NCBI GenBank assembly: GCA_035582835.1
Contig: JAYKAV010002585.1
Location: 408,664-472,663 of the forward strand
Direction of reading: 5' to 3'
Length of the DNA: 64,000 bases
Origin: Phoebastria nigripes
Taxonomy: Eukaryota > Chordata > Aves > Procellariiformes > Diomedeidae
A program made the position numbers and the translations under genes. Position 1 is the stretch's first letter. Each line of letters opens with the position of its first letter. Positions 1 to 13,100 of the stretch are shown piece by piece. Under the pieces are notes generated by a model. The model saw nothing but the letters and a program-made list of their open reading frames with translations, was not told the origin of the DNA and did not search any database.

Positions 1-1088
1 GGTGCCCTCCTGCCACTGGTGCATCATCTTAAGGCCATCACAGGGGCTGACAAGGACCTGGAAAGAGCAGCAAAGATGTAAGAGGTGTATCTGGATTTCC
101 TGAGCTAGGAATATGTTGGCGTAGGTCTATAAAAGCCACAAATTTCATCAGCTAAAGGTCAAAGTAATTACAGAGTCTACGATGTTTCCTCCTGGGAAGG
201 AGGTAGCAGGGGCTGTGGTTGCAGTTGTGGGTTTTCACCTTCTGCAGGCTGGCTTGGAAAGTGTTAAATCCCAATCTTCCCTGTAGTCAGGTTATGCCAT
301 TAAGGCAGAANGAATAAGGAAACAATCAATTTAGAAACAGGACTTGGCTTACCTTACGGCCGGCTGGTGGAAATTGAAGCCTCGGGAGGTGGGAGTGAGG
401 CGGCTCGGAGCTGGAGCTGCAACAATGCTCTTACCTCTGCTGGTGCCACCAGCTGGGTGGGTGTGAAAGTGTTCGGGCCCCTGCCTCGATTTAAGAAAGA
501 AAAAAACCTCAGCATGATAACCCAGTACTTCTGGGTTGACACTGAAAGCCCCATGAAGCTCACAGAGCTACCAAGGCAGCGTAAGACTTGCAGCTGGCCT
601 TCTGCAAGCACCTCACCTGTGCCTTACCTTTGGCATGAAGGACCCATTTCTGATCCCATCATGCTAATGTCAGTGAGGACTATCTTTGCTGAAGGTGGCA
701 TTGCCCTAATACAAAAAGGGAGGGCCTTTATCTTCCCACCACCTGTTGGTGGGGGAGGCCAGTGGTGCCAGGAGGGTGTGCTAGCTGGGAAGCGATGGTT
801 AGAGAAAAGGGCTGCAAGCTGGGTGCCTCCTTTCTCATCCCTCCTTTCTTATCCCTTCCTATTAATGACAGTTAAGCTCTTTTTGCAGCTTTAATCCTCA
901 GTGACTTACTTGGCAGTTTCTGGACTCCTTCAGAAAGGATTCACGCAGAAAAACTCTTAGTATTTGGGTTTTTTTAATAGTGGCTGGAGGACCATCTCCT
1001 GATGGACTCTGCTGCCTGTGCTAATGAAGTGAGCTCCCACTTTGAATTCCAGCACCCGAANGGCCTTTTCCTCTTTCTCCCTCCCCAG
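1..1088 (+). other. 3' end of an upstream GALNT14 intron
   Basis: The stretch ends in a pyrimidine-rich tract and AG at 1087-1088, directly before the first exon in the window. I see no exon here. The 175-codon open frame at 367-894 has no recognisable family and shares its sense strand with an intron. The preceding GALNT14 exon must lie left of base 1. Confidence 0.7.
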
Positions 1089-1187
1089 GTGTACAACTTT
1101 GCACTATCACCAGAACCTCCCGCCAACCAGCGTCATCATCACCTTCCACAACGAGGCCAGGTCGACCCTGCTAAGGACGATTCGGAG
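1089..1187 (+). CDS. GALNT14: GALNT14 exon A (start of GT-A catalytic domain)
   Basis: 99 bp. The first base completes a split codon and the last two bases begin one. It encodes a cysteine, then [27 protein letters not shown] sequence, the strongly conserved opening strand of the family's nucleotide-binding fold ([13 protein letters not shown]). The acceptor CCCCAG ends at 1088 and the donor GTAAGA starts at 1188. The longer open frames over this exon are in the wrong frame. Confidence 0.9.
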
Positions 1188-4100
1188 GTAAGAGCTCCCA
1201 GTCTGCTCTTAAAAAAGGGTGAGTGGGCTAGAGGTTTTAGTGAATAAAGNCAGAATGTGTTTGCACTTGCTGCAACAATGGGACCAGACCTACCAGCTAC
1301 GGTCTCAAATGATTACCGGGAGAAATTGGTGTGAAAGCTGGTCTCTGAGAAGTAGGTTTTACAGTGGGATGCTCAGGAAAGTCAGTAGCTGTGCTCCCTT
1401 TGCAGGGTCTAGCACGGGACACTCTTGAGGGAGCAGCAGAAGATTAGATAGAGTCTGGGATAAGGGGTTTTATATCCAGCTGGGTATCAGTGCTCAGCTG
1501 TATTTTGTCTCAGTCCTCTAGGGACAGCTATTATTCTGCAGATGTCTGCTCCAGTACTGCTGTTTGAGCTTCTCCAGCAACCCATCGAGTGCCAGAAAGG
1601 CTTGCTAATTGAGAAGCCTTAATGGTGCACATGCAGACTGGATTTTCAAGGATGGTTTCTGTACTCCTCTGGATACACGGTGGTGCGCTCTGGGCATGTG
1701 GCCATTCCTTCATTTGTCGGTTTGTTCTTGGCTGTGTTTTGCTGTAGTGCATACACTAAAGGCTTCATTTTCACTGCAGGNTTTTGAAATCAGCATTTAA
1801 TCCCAATATGTGCCTTGAATCTGCAAGTTCTCTTGTGGGAAGATTTAGTGAGGTGTGTCTACCACACCGTCGAGGGGTTTATCTCCAGGTCTCGGCTGGT
1901 GGGTTCCTCTGTAGCGAGCTTGGGTGTGCTCTGCTCTGTGCCAGTAATAAGTGGTTTGCAGGTGTGTCTCATGCCCACGTAATGAAGGTTTGTGACCTGC
2001 TGCAAGCCTTGTCAGTTAAACACTGGCATCCCCAGGGACCCCTTGCCATCGTTGGTACTGGTCAGACTGGGGTTGCTGGCTGGGGGGAGACTTCAGCTGT
2101 GCCCTGTTCACCGTCACATCCTCGCTGAGCTCTTCTCTGAAAACAGCATCCTTCCTCAGGTGAACGCACCCAGTGCCACAAGTGAGTTTGACAATCCTGA
2201 AATTGAATTCCTGCTTTGCTTTATGGTTTCATGCCCAATCCCATCTCCTTCACTTCACACTTAACAATCTATCACTGCTTTCTCTCTCTAGGCTGTGTGG
2301 ATTTTGGATGTGCATGGCACTGACACTTGGTGCTGTGTACCACCTCCTTGATCCTGGACNTTCTCTTTTATCTTTACAGTGCCTTGCATAGGTTTACCAT
2401 TCTCCAGAACCCATTGTAACAGAGATGGTAAGGCAAAGCCAAGTGCAGTCCTCTAGCCCCTGAGATACAGGATGCTTATAACATGTAAAGTGCAGGGATG
2501 GACTTTAATCTCATTTCTCCCCATAACTCAGCACTTGAATGTCCTGGCAGGTACAATCATGAATGATGTTGTCACATGAGAGATGTTAGATCCGTGATAG
2601 CTCTTATGCCTGGATCCCCCATACCTGGCTTCATTAGAGAACTGTTCATTGCAGTGAGGGCATGGTTAGAAATACAGGTAGTTTGAATTTTTCCTTCTTC
2701 CTCTAGGATATTGTCCTCCGAAGTTTCTGACTTCCAGCTATAAAAAGACTTTCTTCCTTGTTCCTCCTCTTTTTTTTTTGCTTGACTTGATTTGTTGGCT
2801 TTACTGCCTTCCTTACCTGGTTGCGTGTGATTTCCACCACAGCTTTGCCCCCGTGCACTGCTCCTCCCTGCTCACGTGCCCTGGCGATTCCAGCGCTTGT
2901 GTTTTGTCTATGGGGAGGTTTTCCCCAGCTCTGGGGCCCCTTCTGAGCCCTCTTTCCTGTAGGCTAATCTCCAAATGGTGCCAGAGCCCTGTGGAGCATC
3001 CCACTGAGCTGCACCGCAGAGGCAAGCCTGGGCAGTAAGGAACCGAGATGACAGCCTTGGGTCCCCATCTCCCCTGCCTCTCCCTGGGCTGAGATCCTGA
3101 GCTCTCCTGAGGTGACCCTCCTTTTTCTGGTCCCCATGGTTTGGAGGTGGCCTCCTGGCATCAGGAGTGAATAGGTGGCCTCCTGGCATCCAGGAGTTCA
3201 CCGTTGTTCACCGTTTTCCTCCTGGATGCAGTAATTAGAGGCTTGCTTTAATCTGGCTGGCCCTAGGGGTGACAAGTCGTGCTGGTGACATGGCTCCTGC
3301 TCTGCTCCTCTCCGGCCATGATTGTGCATGTATTGCCACTTCCCTGCCTGTTTTTGGACCCAGCTGAGAGCTCATTTGCCTTTTCAGCCTCTGTAGGTTA
3401 ACTTGCTGTGCCTTCTGACTGCTCTGGTTTTTTTCCTCTTGCTCAACAAATGCTTAGTTTAATTAGATCTTCCAGATAACTCCATCCCACGGTGGCTGTA
3501 ACAACATGGATCATTTTCTGTGGCCATTCAAAACAAACTCTGTTCTCCTGACACTGCTTTGTGCCTCTTGGAGCAGTCTGTGGCCAAGTGTCTCTAAGCA
3601 CTTTGAGCATGGTGGTGAGTAAAATGGGCACCTCNTCTACCCCGTTCTCCCCAGTACATCTTCATGGTGCGCTCTTGGTGTAACCCAGTTGACAGATGGG
3701 CAGACTGAGGAACAGCAAGGTGATTTGTCTGTGGCTGGTGGAAGATTTTGGGTTGCAAACCTGATTTCCTGAGTTCCAGCAAGTTGGGTTTTCCAGCCTC
3801 ATTGCAAAATTAATGTTCTCAGTTAACAGCTGTGGCAGGAGCAAGAAACAGGGCAAAGGGACAGTGCTTGGCTTGTCCAAAGCCATGGGGTGATGGGGCA
3901 CTGGCCCCCCAAAGGGAGCTGCTCTTACAGGACCCCATGTAAACACAGAGGGGTGGCAGAGGGTAATGCTGGTGAAGGTACACTATAGCAGAGGAGGAAA
4001 CCAGCTCTTGCAGAAGGGACCACGTACATGATGAGCAGGAGGGATTTTGCTATTCCTATGCTTTTCCTAGGTGCTTGAGAGCTTTAACACTCACCGAGCA

Positions 4101-7100
4101 CTGAGGCTGAGCTGTATNGCAGGCTCAGTGTGTTGCGTTCGGCTCTTGGCGAGGATGCGAGTGCTCTGACCCGTGAGGCAGAGGCACTGGTACGTGGCCT
4201 CTGCAGCACCCCTGACGCAAGTCACGTTGCGAGCATTTGCGACAGTTCGTTTATGAACAATTTGCGTCGTCAGACCTATTGAGAAAAGCTAGTGGACTGT
4301 GTTGAATAATGAATTAATTTAAAAGTTTCATGAGCTTTTCTCTGACCATTTGCCAGCTGGAAGAAAAGGAGGGGNAAAAAAAAGAAAAGCTAAATTAATC
4401 GAATGCCCAAATCTCTGCAAATGATGTAGTCAGCGTTTATAAATGCGTATGTAACTATGCTTGTGANTACGTACAAGTGTCCAGGTAGAAGGGGGTGGGT
4501 GTCGTGAGAAAGGGAAATAGAAAAGGGGAGAAGAGGCCAGAAAGGAGGAGATGNTGAACAGCAAAGTAGCTCTTGAGGTTGGGTTTTTTTTTTTTTTTTT
4601 TACTGTGTAGACAGTGGAGAAACTGCCATTAGGTTGTTGTTTCAGCCACTCGCTTTTTGAATGACCTTGGGCAAGTTTCTTATCCCCCCACGGTTCGGTT
4701 TCATGTATTTCAAGCTCAGTGCATTAAAGATGGTGAGAGTCTCCAACAGTACGGGGATGGGACCATGTGAGTAAACCCAAGGAGGGAAGGCAGGAGCAAG
4801 GGAGAGAATACGCATATATATTTAAAAAAAAAAAAAAAATACAATTTCTTCTTTCCTCTCTTTCCATCCTGTGCTAGCCTCGATTTAGGAAGGGAATCCA
4901 GCTCATTGCCCAGCTCTAGCTGCCCAGCACCTCCAGAGGGAGAGCTTAAGGATGTCCCCAGGGCCGTAGCAGTCACTGGAGGAGAAGGAGCAGTGTGGCT
5001 GGGAAAGATGCACTCCTTGTCACCTGGGGCCAGGCTGAGTGTGGGGGCTCTCGACAGCTATGGATAATAGGGCCTCCCCATCGTTTAATCCCGTGTGGTT
5101 AGGGGGATCTACTCCGTGCCTTGCTTATGAGAATATCATCCTCTTTCCTTCCCATCCCTCCTCTGCAGGCATCGGCACGTTTGCATGCTGAGATGTGGCC
5201 ACCGCTGGCTGGGCAGTCGTGCTTTCAGGGCTTGGTGCGGTGTGGCATCCTCTGCCGAGGTCTGCAGGGAGCAAGGCTTGGTGCACGCCCCATCCCTGGG
5301 AGCATCCCTGGGAGCGGTGGGGAGAGAAACGCTGCCTGCCCTGGAGGCAGGGCTGGGGGAGGCAGAACTGCAGGCAGCCTGGGGTGATGCTCCGCTCCCG
5401 GACCATCAGAGACCATCATGCTGTGACTTCCTCCAGCAAGGCAATTTTGGGAGCTTGATGGCCAGTCAGCGCTGGCGCAGGCTGGGCAGGAGAGGCACGT
5501 AGGAGGCTGTTGTGCCAGCAACAGTCCCGTTTACTCTGCTGAGTGGTCTTTATTTATTCTTCAAACTTGCAGCTGGGGAGCTCAGAACAGGAATAAGGAG
5601 ACTTAATTATTTACCTCTCACTGACAAACCAAAACACATCCTTTGAAAAAAGTCCTGATGCGAGTGCTGTGAATACCACATCAAATATTTAGATCATTAA
5701 TTAGCAAGGAGAATGTCATGCCTTTCATTTTCCAGTGATTGTAAGTAAGAGAAATGACGTCCTGGACAGCCAGCACCTCGCACCTCCCCCTCGTGCCACT
5801 ACCTCATCTGCATTCAGACACATCTGAGGCAGGGAAATGACAAAGCCGTGCGCCTCCTTCCTTCGGCAGCAGCGGCACCGTATAGAGTCTGTGCCATAAC
5901 TGAAACGAGCCTGATTAAAGAAGCAAAACCAAGCCAGGTGTTGCGCAGAAACTGTATAATTAGCACTTTGTGCTGACTATTTTTTTTATTTCTTTTTTTT
6001 TTCCTGCTTTTTGCTTAAAACCTGGACGTTTTTTTCTTAATTTGCTAATCATCTCTNGCGGTGACTAAGTACACAGCCCTCCATGCGCTTTTACCTTTTG
6101 ATGTTAACATAAGAGAACTCTTGAATTTCAAAGAGCTTGGTGGGTATTTGAAAGAATAAAATGTGAAAGCCGCAGTGTAATCAAAGCTCATTATGGTTAT
6201 TCTTGGTGTGATGTCTCTCTTCCTACGTAATTAGGCATTTGGGGTTGTTGAAGCGGTTCATTTTGGTGGGCATTTTCTCTCCGTGCTTTCGGTCTAATTT
6301 CAATAATTGTGACCCTTGGCCCTTTCGACACTTTATTATACTCCCAAAGATTGGTTCTCCCCGCCCCTCCCCCCCCCCCCCCCCCCCCCCCCCCCCAACA
6401 AGTCCCAATATGTTGCCATGGAGAGAATTAATGGGTTCATGAGTTCCCGAGGATCGATGTCCACAGTCACTTCTCTAAAGCAACTGGTATTCTGGGTGAT
6501 GACCTTTGGTCAGAAGATCTGATCTCTTCCCTGCAAACATTTTCCGTGTCTTACATGTCAGGGTGACTTTTGCACTGGTATTTATTTGGAGATGAAATTG
6601 TGAATCCAGTGCTTACCTTTGGGTAGGTGGAAAAGGATCCCAACAAATTGTTGAGGAGGATGAAAGAAGGACCTTATGATGAAAATTTAAGGTGAAATCC
6701 TCNGTGGTTACATCTGCACGTCTGCTAAATCCATTGAAACAAAGAAAATTTCAGCATTAACTTTTCAAGATAATTCAGCAGCGAATCTGGTCTTATGGGG
6801 TTGAATAAGCGTAAGCACTTTCTGGACTAGAGGCATGAGTTTTCATTTCAATGGTAACAGGTCTTTTGGCGATTTAANGGAGAAAGTATTGTGATCTCTG
6901 GCTCAACAGAACTTTAAAGCTGTTTTGATTTGTTAAAATATGCCCATCACTGCAGCATATCTATNTATATTTGATTTCAGGGAAAAAATTCTATAAATAA
7001 GAGGGGGACTTCAAAGCACTGTAATATTAATTGTCTTCTGATTTTACCCATATAAAAGGAAAAAAAAGCCATGTACACACATAGAAAAAAAAGAAAGTAT

Positions 7101-10100
7101 AAAAAAAAAAATCAAAGCTGAGCAAAGGCATAAGTAATAGAAAAGCTGTCTTTGAATTNTGAAAAGTGCTTTTATAGTCTATATGAAAAAAAAAAAAATG
7201 CCCGTAACATTGAAAATGTGCCGTATTCAGTGCCTCTGTTTCCCATCCTCCCTGAGGACCGCTGCAGGAGGGGTGTTTATAATCTCCTGTGTTTCCAGCG
7301 GCATGGGTGCGTTATCGTGTGATTAATAGAGCACAGGTAGAAAATGCGTTGGAGACGTGAATTTGGCTTTGCTGAAACTCCGGCNTGCTTGCTCTCGGCT
7401 ACGTTGGGAAGCACGCTGCAGTTACGACGTTGCAGCCTTTGCTGCGGATCTCTTCGTGCCTGTGTCAAGTGGCCCTTAGCTTAGCGGCAATTTTGGGGCT
7501 TGTAGGTGTTTGTGCACAGATTCGCAAGAGCAATAATGAGCTCAAAGCCTGCTGAAATCAGTGGACATCAGGTCCCTTGGAGCCATGGTAGACCCAGCCT
7601 TTGGACTACCCTCACCAGGACTTTGTTCACTTGGGATTTGGGATAGTGTCATGCTGTGGGTGAGTCCCACAAGGGAAGTGATGGGAGGGGGCTGTGGTGG
7701 TGCTGGGTGAGGCTGCTTTCGGTGCTGGGGGATGCTGCATCACCCATGGTGGTGTCTGTCATTAACCCCATGGAAGGATGATGGTTCATGGAGCTGGGGC
7801 AAGCCTTGGAGAGGTCCCTCCCTCGTCAGCCTGCGCCCTGACTTTTTCCCCCTTGCTCTGGTCAACCCTCTGCATCCCACAGATGGCCATCGTTGGCATT
7901 CAGGGAACATGTTCGCTGATTTGTAGGGTGGCAAGCCAAGGCACAGAGTTGGCAGCAAACGGCTTGACCTGGGAACAGCGGGAGCCTGCAGCTGAGCCAA
8001 GACTGGGCTGCACATCTCCCCAGCCCAGCCCCTTGAAAGCGGTCCATGCTGGATTTTCTTCCATAAGAGGTGCCCTGGGGGAATTCCTCCAAGTCACTGA
8101 GTACCGCTATGAGCCCAGGTCTGAGTCTACAGCCCAGTGCAGCGGTTTTGGTTGAGTTATTCTTGCTGGTACCAGCAAAAGCAGAATCAGCCCCTTTGTG
8201 ACCACCTTCCTGTAGAGTTAAGCCCTGCATGGCACTTCTGGCAGGCGAATCTATAGGGGAGACTGGGTGGAGGTAGGCTTTGAATATTCAAGTTGCCTGC
8301 TGCCTCCCCCTCACCCGCTCTNGGCGGGTTAGTTATTTATTTTGCTGGCTTTACAAGTCTGCTTCTTTCCTGCAGGTTTCACCAAGTTAGGTTTCCAGGC
8401 AATCAGCGCTTGTTAAATATTCCACTGAGCATGATATTGCTCTCCTGTCTCTCTGTACTGACGCTCAGCTACGGTAATTTGCTGAACTCAGCTCTCGCAT
8501 ATGGGGATTTTTTAAAAATAACAAACCTATTAATAATAATAATTAAAAAACACTTGACAGGTGGGACCAGCACATCTAAATTGCTCTGTGTCCCAGCGGG
8601 AGGAGGGGTGTTCAGCCACTTTTTGTAATACTTTGTGCAGGCTGCGGGCACTGGTGAGGCAGTGTTGTCTAACCCTGCTTGGTGCAAACCTTAGCAATGC
8701 TGGGGTGGCCCCAGCAGCTCCTGCCTGTTAGGGTTCCCACTATGACTGTTGCTTAGGGGGCAGAGGCTTTCTTCTCCTCCCCACCCCAACGTTAACATGC
8801 AAAGCATCTGAAGTAGGGGGGAAATCATGGCTTTTGCCAAGATCCTGAAACTGGAGGAGGCTGGGATTNTGTTTCCAGGGAAAGTAATTATGGGCTTGGA
8901 AGGGATGTTGTGGAGCTCCACAAGGGAGGTGCCAGCCTTACCCATGCTGGTCTGAGATAAAACCCCCCTTTTTTCAGGATTTCTGCTGGGGGAAAAAAAA
9001 CAAAACCAAAACATGGAGGGAGGATCCATTTCAAGCCTTGGGATGTCCTGTTCTCCTTCCAAAAAAATCTGGCTCAACTCCTTCTCTCTCTAGAGGGTTG
9101 TAATTCCAGCACCTGGTGGGTGCTGGCACCTGGCAATAGGTATAGATACTCCAAGCCCTCCTGGGCAGGTGGGCTTGCAGTTTTTCATCAAGAAGGTTTC
9201 ATCAGAGAAATGCAGCCCTTTGGATGAACGTCCTTGGATATCTGGGGGTGATGCTGTGAGACCCCTCCGGGTTCCTGCCAGCTGGGCTGGTGGCTCCCGG
9301 GCACCTGGGTTCCCCGGGGATCCTGCCCTTTGGAGCCTGGGGTCTGGGCCAGGGACTCGTTTTTCCAGACTTCGAGGCTTTTTGCCGGACCTTGGGAGCC
9401 TGAGAGGCTGGGGAAACCTGTTGATAAGGATCTGGAGGTGTCAGGGGCTTCAAGGGGTGTCTGTCCTCTTATGCCAGCAGTAGGTTTGAAGGTTTTTCCT
9501 AACTCAGAGCAGAAGGCAGACTCAGGTGTGAAATCTGGGGGGCTTTTAAATCCTGTTTGAAAAAGGAGCCGTGGTCAGGATGAAGGCAAAGGAGTTTAAA
9601 TTCTGGAATGGCCCGTGCCACCCAACTGGTGTTATCAAAGCCCATGTGAAGCCCTTAGGAGATTTTTGGGATGCCCTGGGTTTTCTGCTTCAAGAAGTCA
9701 GCCTTGACCCCTTGATGGGGCAGGATTTTATGCATGTGTAATTCTGCTGACCTCTGCGCTGTGCGAGAAAGGGGAAGAACAGGTCTAGACTTTTTAATAA
9801 TAATAATAATAATAATAATAAAACCCTCGGTGGCATAATTAAGGGAAGATTGTAGCTTTCAGCCATGTTTCACAGTGTCTGTCCACCTGGAGGGAGCTGT
9901 GAACCGCATCCTCAAGCCTCTCTCTTTCATTAAATAGGCGGGCTCCAACCCTGCTCTTATCCTCTCGGCAGTCTCTGAAACGCAATCAGCTCTCAGATAA
10001 AAACAGGAGTTGTCCTACCACGGCTGCGAGCTCTGTAAAGATGGCTTTGAGCTGGGTAATTTTCTCTGTGTTGGCCCTGCTGTTGGCGGACACCATATCA

Positions 10101-13100
10101 TTAGTCGCGGGAGAGGTGACAGGGTGATGGCAGCTTTGCTGTAAGCCCCGTTAGGAAACTTGGTGTGATGTGCGTGTTGCTGAAAAGCCTGTTTCTCCTG
10201 GCTTTATGTGGTGCTCTGCTTTTGCTCACAAAGGTGGTAAGGGTGAATCTCAGCTATTTCCCAAGAATACCGGGCGCTCGGCTCTTAGATCAGGCTGCAG
10301 GGAGCTGATAGCAGGGCACTGTAGGTTACTGGGGGCAGGTGGGGGGTGGTTTCTCGGTCTTATCTAGTATATCCTTTGTGGAAATCCAAGCCTGGTCTTC
10401 TGTGCTTTGGCAGAGATCGGTTCCTAGGCTTTCCTGCCCCGTTTGCTGGGTTGTTGAGTTGGTCAAGCACTGTCATGGATTTTCTCTCTTCATTCTTTAG
10501 CGTGCTGAACCGCACCCCAGTGCACCTCGTCCATGAAATCATACTAGTGGATGACTTCAGTGATGATCGTAAGTGACTCTTTCTATGTTAAAAGCAAGGG
10601 ACCAAGCCAAAAGAGGCTGTGAGAGACTGGAATTTATGCAGAGTGGGGGGAAGAGTTTGTCGAAGTGGAAGGAAATTTAAAGCTCCGTAGGTGTGGAGAG
10701 CAAACCCCGCTGTGCCAGGTTTGCATTGCTGCGTGGAGAATTCAAATTCCAAATGATCAAACCTCTTCTCATGAAAATAATGCAAGAAAAGCGCATGGCA
10801 AATCATTTTTACGCCCAGTAGACATGAATCCAATCCTTACCTGGTATCCTGCTGCAGCCGTGGTGTGTTTAGTCTGGCTTTCAGCTGCAGCCAGGAGCAA
10901 TTCTGAGTTGACACCACTGGAATTGCACAGGATAATGACAGTCTGACCCTCCTGATGTATGCATGTGTTCTGCATACATTTACGTAGGTGGCCAGCAACT
11001 CTTGATTGATTTTTTTTCACCCATGTAAAGAGGATTTCCCGCATGGGCTGCCCATTTCTGAGATGCACCATAAATAGCGCTGTACGCCACACACAGCCCA
11101 CATCCTCCTGCCATTCTCTCCCGGTTAATAGCATGACTCAAGTGAAATCAATAGGTCCGATCTCCAGCAAAAGCTGGTAGCTGAAGCCCTGGGGGCTCCC
11201 AGGGAACTACCCCAGCTAAAGACCTTGCCCGGTGAGATGGGCAAGTGGAAGATCCAGGTACTGAGAGTAAGTGCTCAAAAAAAACTGTCTCAGGCATAAA
11301 AAGGATAAAATACACCTAGGCTGAACAGTCTGTGGTACTTACATTTCAAGGAGCTGCAAAATGTAGCCATTTAGTAGGAAATGTGAAAAAAAAAGCCAGA
11401 GGTTTAAAAAAAAAAGGATCTATGCTTTGCTCTTGGATGTTATAAATAGGCACTGCCTCGGAGAGCATTAGGGACAGATTTCACAGGAGACCCACTTCTT
11501 GGCATCGATACGTCCCTGGGGAGTCGCTCAAGGCAGGTTGCAGTGATTATGGTGAGCTCTGGAGCGACTCCAGTGCATGGGGGGCCGGGCTAGGCAGGCC
11601 TGGGGACCGGCAGAGCAGCTGCGGTGGAGAAAAGGAGCAGGTGCAAGGACTCAAGCTGCCCTGGCGTACAGCAGAGCAGGCTTTTTTGAAGGGTGGGGAA
11701 AGTGCCGATTATTTGGCTAAATAGGCAAAGCGTTTGCCTTCCTGAAAAGAGAAAGGTTTGTAGAAATGCAGCTCCCCTGTTGCAGCACACCCGATGGCCT
11801 GAGCCGGGGAGAAGGAGCAGGGCTGGGTTTAAACTCATGCCAGGGCACCGGGGGGAGCCTGTTTCCCATGTAACTTAGAGCAGCCCCTCGGCTACTCGAA
11901 ATCAGTGCTTCTCAGCTGTCTTACATCTCCTTTCCTGTCATAGTCTGAGCCTGCTGGCATCTAGTCTGCATGCATTTACATAAAATACATGTATTTGCAT
12001 AATATGCTATACACACATGGACAGTTTTTTNCCTGCAACCCACCCCAAGCAATTGGTGCTTTTATCTCGTGCCTAGTTGTGTCTCATNTCTCACCTCTGT
12101 CTGTCCGTTGACCTTTTATTCGCTGGGATGCAGTTGTTCTCCACGTGGGTTCCCACTCTTCCCAGCAAATTTCCATTGTAGGTCCGTAGCCAACCCCTGC
12201 CACTTCTGCTCCCCTGGTGTGCGCAGAGCAGCACAGCTCTGTACCCGAGTTGTTAGGGATACCAGTACGGTGATGTCACTTGTCAACAAAGATTGCTGGA
12301 GGGGATGAAAGCACTCGGAGGTGCGTGTGGACGCACGGGGTGGGTGGCGGGGATGGGGCACGTGCGTGTGTGTTTATAGTGCCGAGGAAGAAGAGGCAGA
12401 GAAGTGGTGAGAGGCACGAAGGGGTTGGGGAGGTCACGGCGTGGGTGTGTGGAGGTAGAGGGGGCTGTGATGGGTGCATCTGCCTGCAGACCCAGCTCTT
12501 GCTGGGAGAAATCTGAGTGAGGAAGAGTGCTGGGGCTGCAGGCAGCACCGGGCAAGAGCAATGGCAGCAACTGCATGTGGGATTGCAGGACCTCCCTAGC
12601 TTGGGTGTGGGTGGCTGTGGGGCCTCTCTGCCCCATGGAGCTGCTGCCCCGGGCATGAGGAGCCCTCGGATGCTCCACGGGGCTCTCTTTCACCATCCCT
12701 TTCTCCTCGTTGAGGGCTCGCAGGCCACCTCAGGAGGCTCCTGGCCCGCCACACAGACATGCATCGAACAGCTTATGTGTTGCTTTGCAGCTACCAAAAA
12801 TAGTCATTTGCATTAATGTGCAAAAACTCCAACTCTGACCCCAACCACGGCTCTTCTACGCTGACTTTACAGCGTAATTCAGCTGTTCTTGGTGTAAATC
12901 TGCTGGGTTTACACTCGTTTTATGAAAACTACTGCTCTGCCAGTCCTGATTTACGCTGCATGAGCTGCGGGATAAGACTGTTGTGCCCCAGCAGTGCCAT
13001 CTCCCTAACAAGCCATCAGCCAGACGAGGACAGGGTCCTCTCCCTGCTCCCTATCTCCCCTAGGACCATTTCTGCTGCCAGAGCCACCATGAGGGCTGAT

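Larger units (their letters stand above)
1188..10500 (+). other. GALNT14 intron, 9.3 kb (A to B)
   Basis: No exon is recognised. It holds two MIR-like SINE fragments (about 3685-3780 and 4640-4712), a 28-bp tandem duplication near 3145-3197, a GC-rich stretch near 5160-5450, two AT-rich blocks that could be conserved non-coding elements (5530-5760 and 6030-6260), a 28-base C run at 6369-6396, AT-rich sequence at 6690-7200 and a TAA microsatellite at 9795-9822. The remainder shows nothing I can name. Confidence 0.8.

Noticed and set aside
367..894. 175-codon open frame on the + strand upstream of exon A
   Set aside because: No family similarity recognised, composition like surrounding intron, and no in-frame continuity with the GALNT14 exon at 1089.
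6223..6522. Proline-rich and glycine-rich open frames
   Set aside because: Produced by the 28-base poly-C run read in different frames on the two strands.
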